Source: CBDFLA01 sp965248915 (GTDB taxonomy: Bacteria; Pseudomonadota; Alphaproteobacteria; M2410). From it: a DNA stretch of 64,000 nt. The position numbers and the translations under genes were made by a program. Location: NCBI GenBank assembly GCA_965248915.1, contig OZ252216.1, forward strand, positions 2,604,001 to 2,668,000. Reading direction: 5' to 3'. The notes beneath the pieces are model-generated. The model was not told where the DNA came from. It saw nothing but the letters and a program-made list of their open reading frames with translations, and searched no databases. This document shows, piece by piece, positions 62,216 to 64,000 of the stretch (positions are counted from its first letter, which is position 1; every line of letters starts with the position of its first letter).

Positions 62216-63322
62216 TCAGTAAATCACCACCGAGCGGATGCTCTCGCCCGCATGCATGAGGTCGAAGCCTTTGTTGATGTCTTCGAGCGGCATGGTGTGA
62301 GTGATCAAGTCATCAATGTTGATCTTGCCATCCATGTACCAATCAACAATCTGCGGCACCTGAGTGCGGCTCTTGGCACCACCAAAGGCGGTTCCTTTCC
62401 AGACCCGTCCCGTCACCAATTGAAACGGCCGGGTTGAAATTTCTTGGCCCGCACCTGCAACGCCGATGATGACGCTCTCACCCCAGCCTCGGTGACAACA
62501 CTCAAGCGCCTGGCGCATAGTGGTTACGCTGCCAATACATTCAAAAGAATAATCCGCGCCGCCATCGGTAACATCGAGCACCGCTTCGACAATGTCATCG
62601 ACCTCGTTTGGATTGATGAAGTCAGTCATTCCGAACTTCTTGGCCAACTCAACCCGGTCCGGATTAATATCGACGCCAACAATCTTGTCCGCACCGACCA
62701 TCCGTGCGCCCTGCAACACATTGAGCCCAATACCCCCAAGACCAAACACCACCACATTCGACCCAGGCTCAACATTGGCGGTGTTGATCACGGCACCTAT
62801 TCCGGTGGTAACCCCACAGCCGATGTAACAGACCTTGTCAAAGGGCGCGTCCTCACGGATTTTCGCCGCCGCAATTTCCGGCATCACCGTGTAATTGGCG
62901 AAGGTTGAGGTACCCATGTAATGGTGCAAGGTCTCACCACCTATCGAGAAGCGGCTGGTCCCATCCGGCATGAGCCCTTTGCCTTGGGTTTCGCGAATCG
63001 CAATGCACAAGTTCGTTTTGCCAGACAGGCAGGCTTTGCATTGGCGGCATTCGGGAATGTAGAGGGGAATTACGTGATCCCCGGGTTTGAGCGAGGTCAC
63101 ACCAGGGCCCACTTCCACCACGACGCCGGCGCCTTCATGGCCGAGAATCGAGGGAAACAGGCCTTCGGGATCAGCGCCTGACAGGGTGAATTCATCGGTG
63201 TGACAAACACCCGTCGCTTTTACTTCCACCAAAATCTCGCCCGCCTTCGGCCCGTCCAATTGAACGGTCTCAACGGTGAGCGGTGCACCCGCCTTGTGGG
63301 CAACAGCAGCGCGGACGTCCAT
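62216..63322 (-). CDS. frmA: S-(hydroxymethyl)glutathione dehydrogenase / class III alcohol dehydrogenase
   Basis: The 368-residue protein is class III ADH: catalytic zinc ligands in ATGVCHTDEFTLSG and LGHEGAGVV, the structural zinc cysteines CRQCKACLSGKTNLC, and the NAD motif GLGGIGLNVLQGARM. It oxidises S-hydroxymethylglutathione formed from formaldehyde. No frmB or GSH-formaldehyde enzyme is adjacent. Confidence 0.95.
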   Translation of the reverse strand: MDVRAAVAHKAGAPLTVETVQLDGPKAGEILVEVKATGVCHTDEFTLSGADPEGLFPSILGHEGAGVVVEVGPGVTSLKPGDHVIPLYIPECRQCKACLSGKTNLCIAIRETQGKGLMPDGTSRFSIGGETLHHYMGTSTFANYTVMPEIAAAKIREDAPFDKVCYIGCGVTTGIGAVINTANVEPGSNVVVFGLGGIGLNVLQGARMVGADKIVGVDINPDRVELAKKFGMTDFINPNEVDDIVEAVLDVTDGGADYSFECIGSVTTMRQALECCHRGWGESVIIGVAGAGQEISTRPFQLVTGRVWKGTAFGGAKSRTQVPQIVDWYMDGKINIDDLITHTMPLEDINKGFDLMHAGESIRSVVIY

Positions 63323-63620
63323 AAGGTTCCCCTCAAGAATTGATCAGAAAATGGCCTAAAACCGACCTGGGACGAAACGAAGTTAACGATGTTTGTTCGT
63401 CCGGGAAAGGGAGATCTGGCGTTGGGGCCAGATCGATTGCCGAAGCGATTCTGTGCCGAAACGGAACAGGTCCGTGGCGCACCCTTTGCAACTTCATCCC
63501 TGAACCGTCCAAGCGATTTCCCGCAAACGCGCCTAAAACCGCCAAAAACCGTGGGATGTTGGCAACAGGAGGATCAAATCGTGGCCTGTCGCGAGACTCC
63601 AATTTGCGCCAGTTTCTGCT

Positions 63621-63635
63621 TTAACCTACTGTTAA
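63621..63635. promoter_or_regulatory. CtrA-like TTAA-N7-TTAA site
   Basis: TTAACCTACTGTTAA has TTAA half-sites at 63621 and 63632 with the canonical seven-base spacing. It lies 67 bases upstream of the lipoprotein gene at 63702, next to an ACCGCT/AGCGGT hairpin at 63638-63655. The intergenic region from 63323 to 63620 holds no gene I can see. CtrA control is inferred from the motif alone. Confidence 0.5.
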
Positions 63636-63701
63636 GGACCGCTAAGGTGAGCGGTACTTATGGTAAGAGTGTTGGGGCGTGGGGCCCGTTTCGGGGGATA
63701 A

Positions 63702-64000
63702 ATGACTGGGGCCTTTGATTTAATCACGCTCCCTGTGAAGAGGGTCGCGAATTTGAGGAATTGGAGCCGATTGCGGCGAGGGGCCATGCTGGGCTTGTCC
63801 TTGTCCTTTTTAACCGCTTGCTCGGGCCTATTGCCACAAGAACGCACCGTCGTTTCATCCCCGTTTGACACCTACGGAGACGCCCAGCGCGCCTTCAATA
63901 CGGTCATTCCCCACGAGACCTCGCTTGAGCAACTCTTCAACTCTGGCTACAACATCTCGACCTTCCCGAACGTTGAGACACTCACCTATCTAGATCTGAT
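63702..64000 (+). CDS. Lipoprotein gene, 3' end beyond window
   Basis: The frame opens at the ATG at 63702 (GGGGGA upstream) and is still open at the last base. The N-terminus MTGAFDLITLPVKRVANLRN leads into a lipoprotein signal with lipobox LTAC (LGLSLSFLTACSG). A later GTG at 63735 and ATG at 63786 are in frame. The visible mature part (EQLFNSGYNISTFPNVETL) has no family I recognise. A CtrA-like site lies upstream. Confidence 0.7.
   Translation, partial: MTGAFDLITLPVKRVANLRNWSRLRRGAMLGLSLSFLTACSGLLPQERTVVSSPFDTYGDAQRAFNTVIPHETSLEQLFNSGYNISTFPNVETLTYLDL

Noticed and set aside
1..64000. CRISPR arrays, insertion sequences and rRNA genes
   Set aside because: No regularly spaced direct repeats, transposase frames or rRNA-like stretches were seen. 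The repetitive DNA found is the coding repeat at 46321, the palindrome at 49181 and low-complexity Lys codons at 19320-19480.

Overview
The window reads as chromosome of an alphaproteobacterium. Supporting features are FnrN/FixK-type and CtrA-type sites, a BadI-like hydrolase, a CYP153-type P450 and two wax ester synthase/DGAT genes; a marine or oil-associated Parvibaculum/Rhodobiaceae-like lineage would fit, but that placement is inference. The left edge cuts a hybrid histidine kinase and the right edge cuts a lipoprotein gene.

1-9.4 kb: signalling and envelope genes. These are the hybrid kinase, a CPBP protease divergent from a TetR regulator with two matching operator palindromes, a ferritin-like diiron protein, a PAS-only protein, and a Met/His-rich outer-membrane transporter behind a small Cys/His-rich protein that may be copper related. 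9.6-13 kb: a ThDP enzyme, a BadI-like crotonase and a methyltransferase.

13-20 kb: a neutral-lipid storage locus. It holds two WS/DGATs, two small basic phasin-like proteins, a lipase-like hydrolase and a TetR regulator. Several of these proteins carry lysine/alanine-rich, histone H1-like tails, as does a patatin/TGL-type lipase at 37.3 kb. Three copies of one palindrome (core TTCTAA-N6-TTAGAA) lie upstream of both phasin-like genes and of the TetR gene, which suggests a small regulon.

20-39 kb: metabolism. Three enoyl-CoA hydratases, an acyl-CoA dehydrogenase, a hydroxyacid dehydrogenase, phosphate uptake (Pit plus DUF47), a CBS protein with an FNR/FixK box upstream, an agmatinase-family ureohydrolase, a MoxR/VWA pair, a cobalamin-riboswitch-led BtuFCD operon, an LLM flavin oxidoreductase, the CYP153-type P450 and the patatin lipase.

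40.1-42.3 kb: a compact, overlapping six-gene operon of five tiny helix-turn-helix proteins, three of them obvious paralogues, ending in a winged-helix plus CHAT (caspase-like) protein. It sits next to tRNA-Ser(GGA). I could not match it to a named system and rank it as the best candidate for something new.

42.5-53.7 kb: mostly core genes. tRNA-Ser, lepA, two secreted EF-hand proteins, a porin, pheS-pheT, and rplT-rpmI with a strongly structured intercistronic RNA. infC is not in its usual place next to rpmI. 53.9-64 kb: a NACHT NTPase (probable defence gene), a lipoprotein gene flanked by a serine hydrolase and by a decayed copy of that hydrolase's 3' end, two tandem paralogous envelope proteins, class III alcohol dehydrogenase, and the truncated lipoprotein gene.
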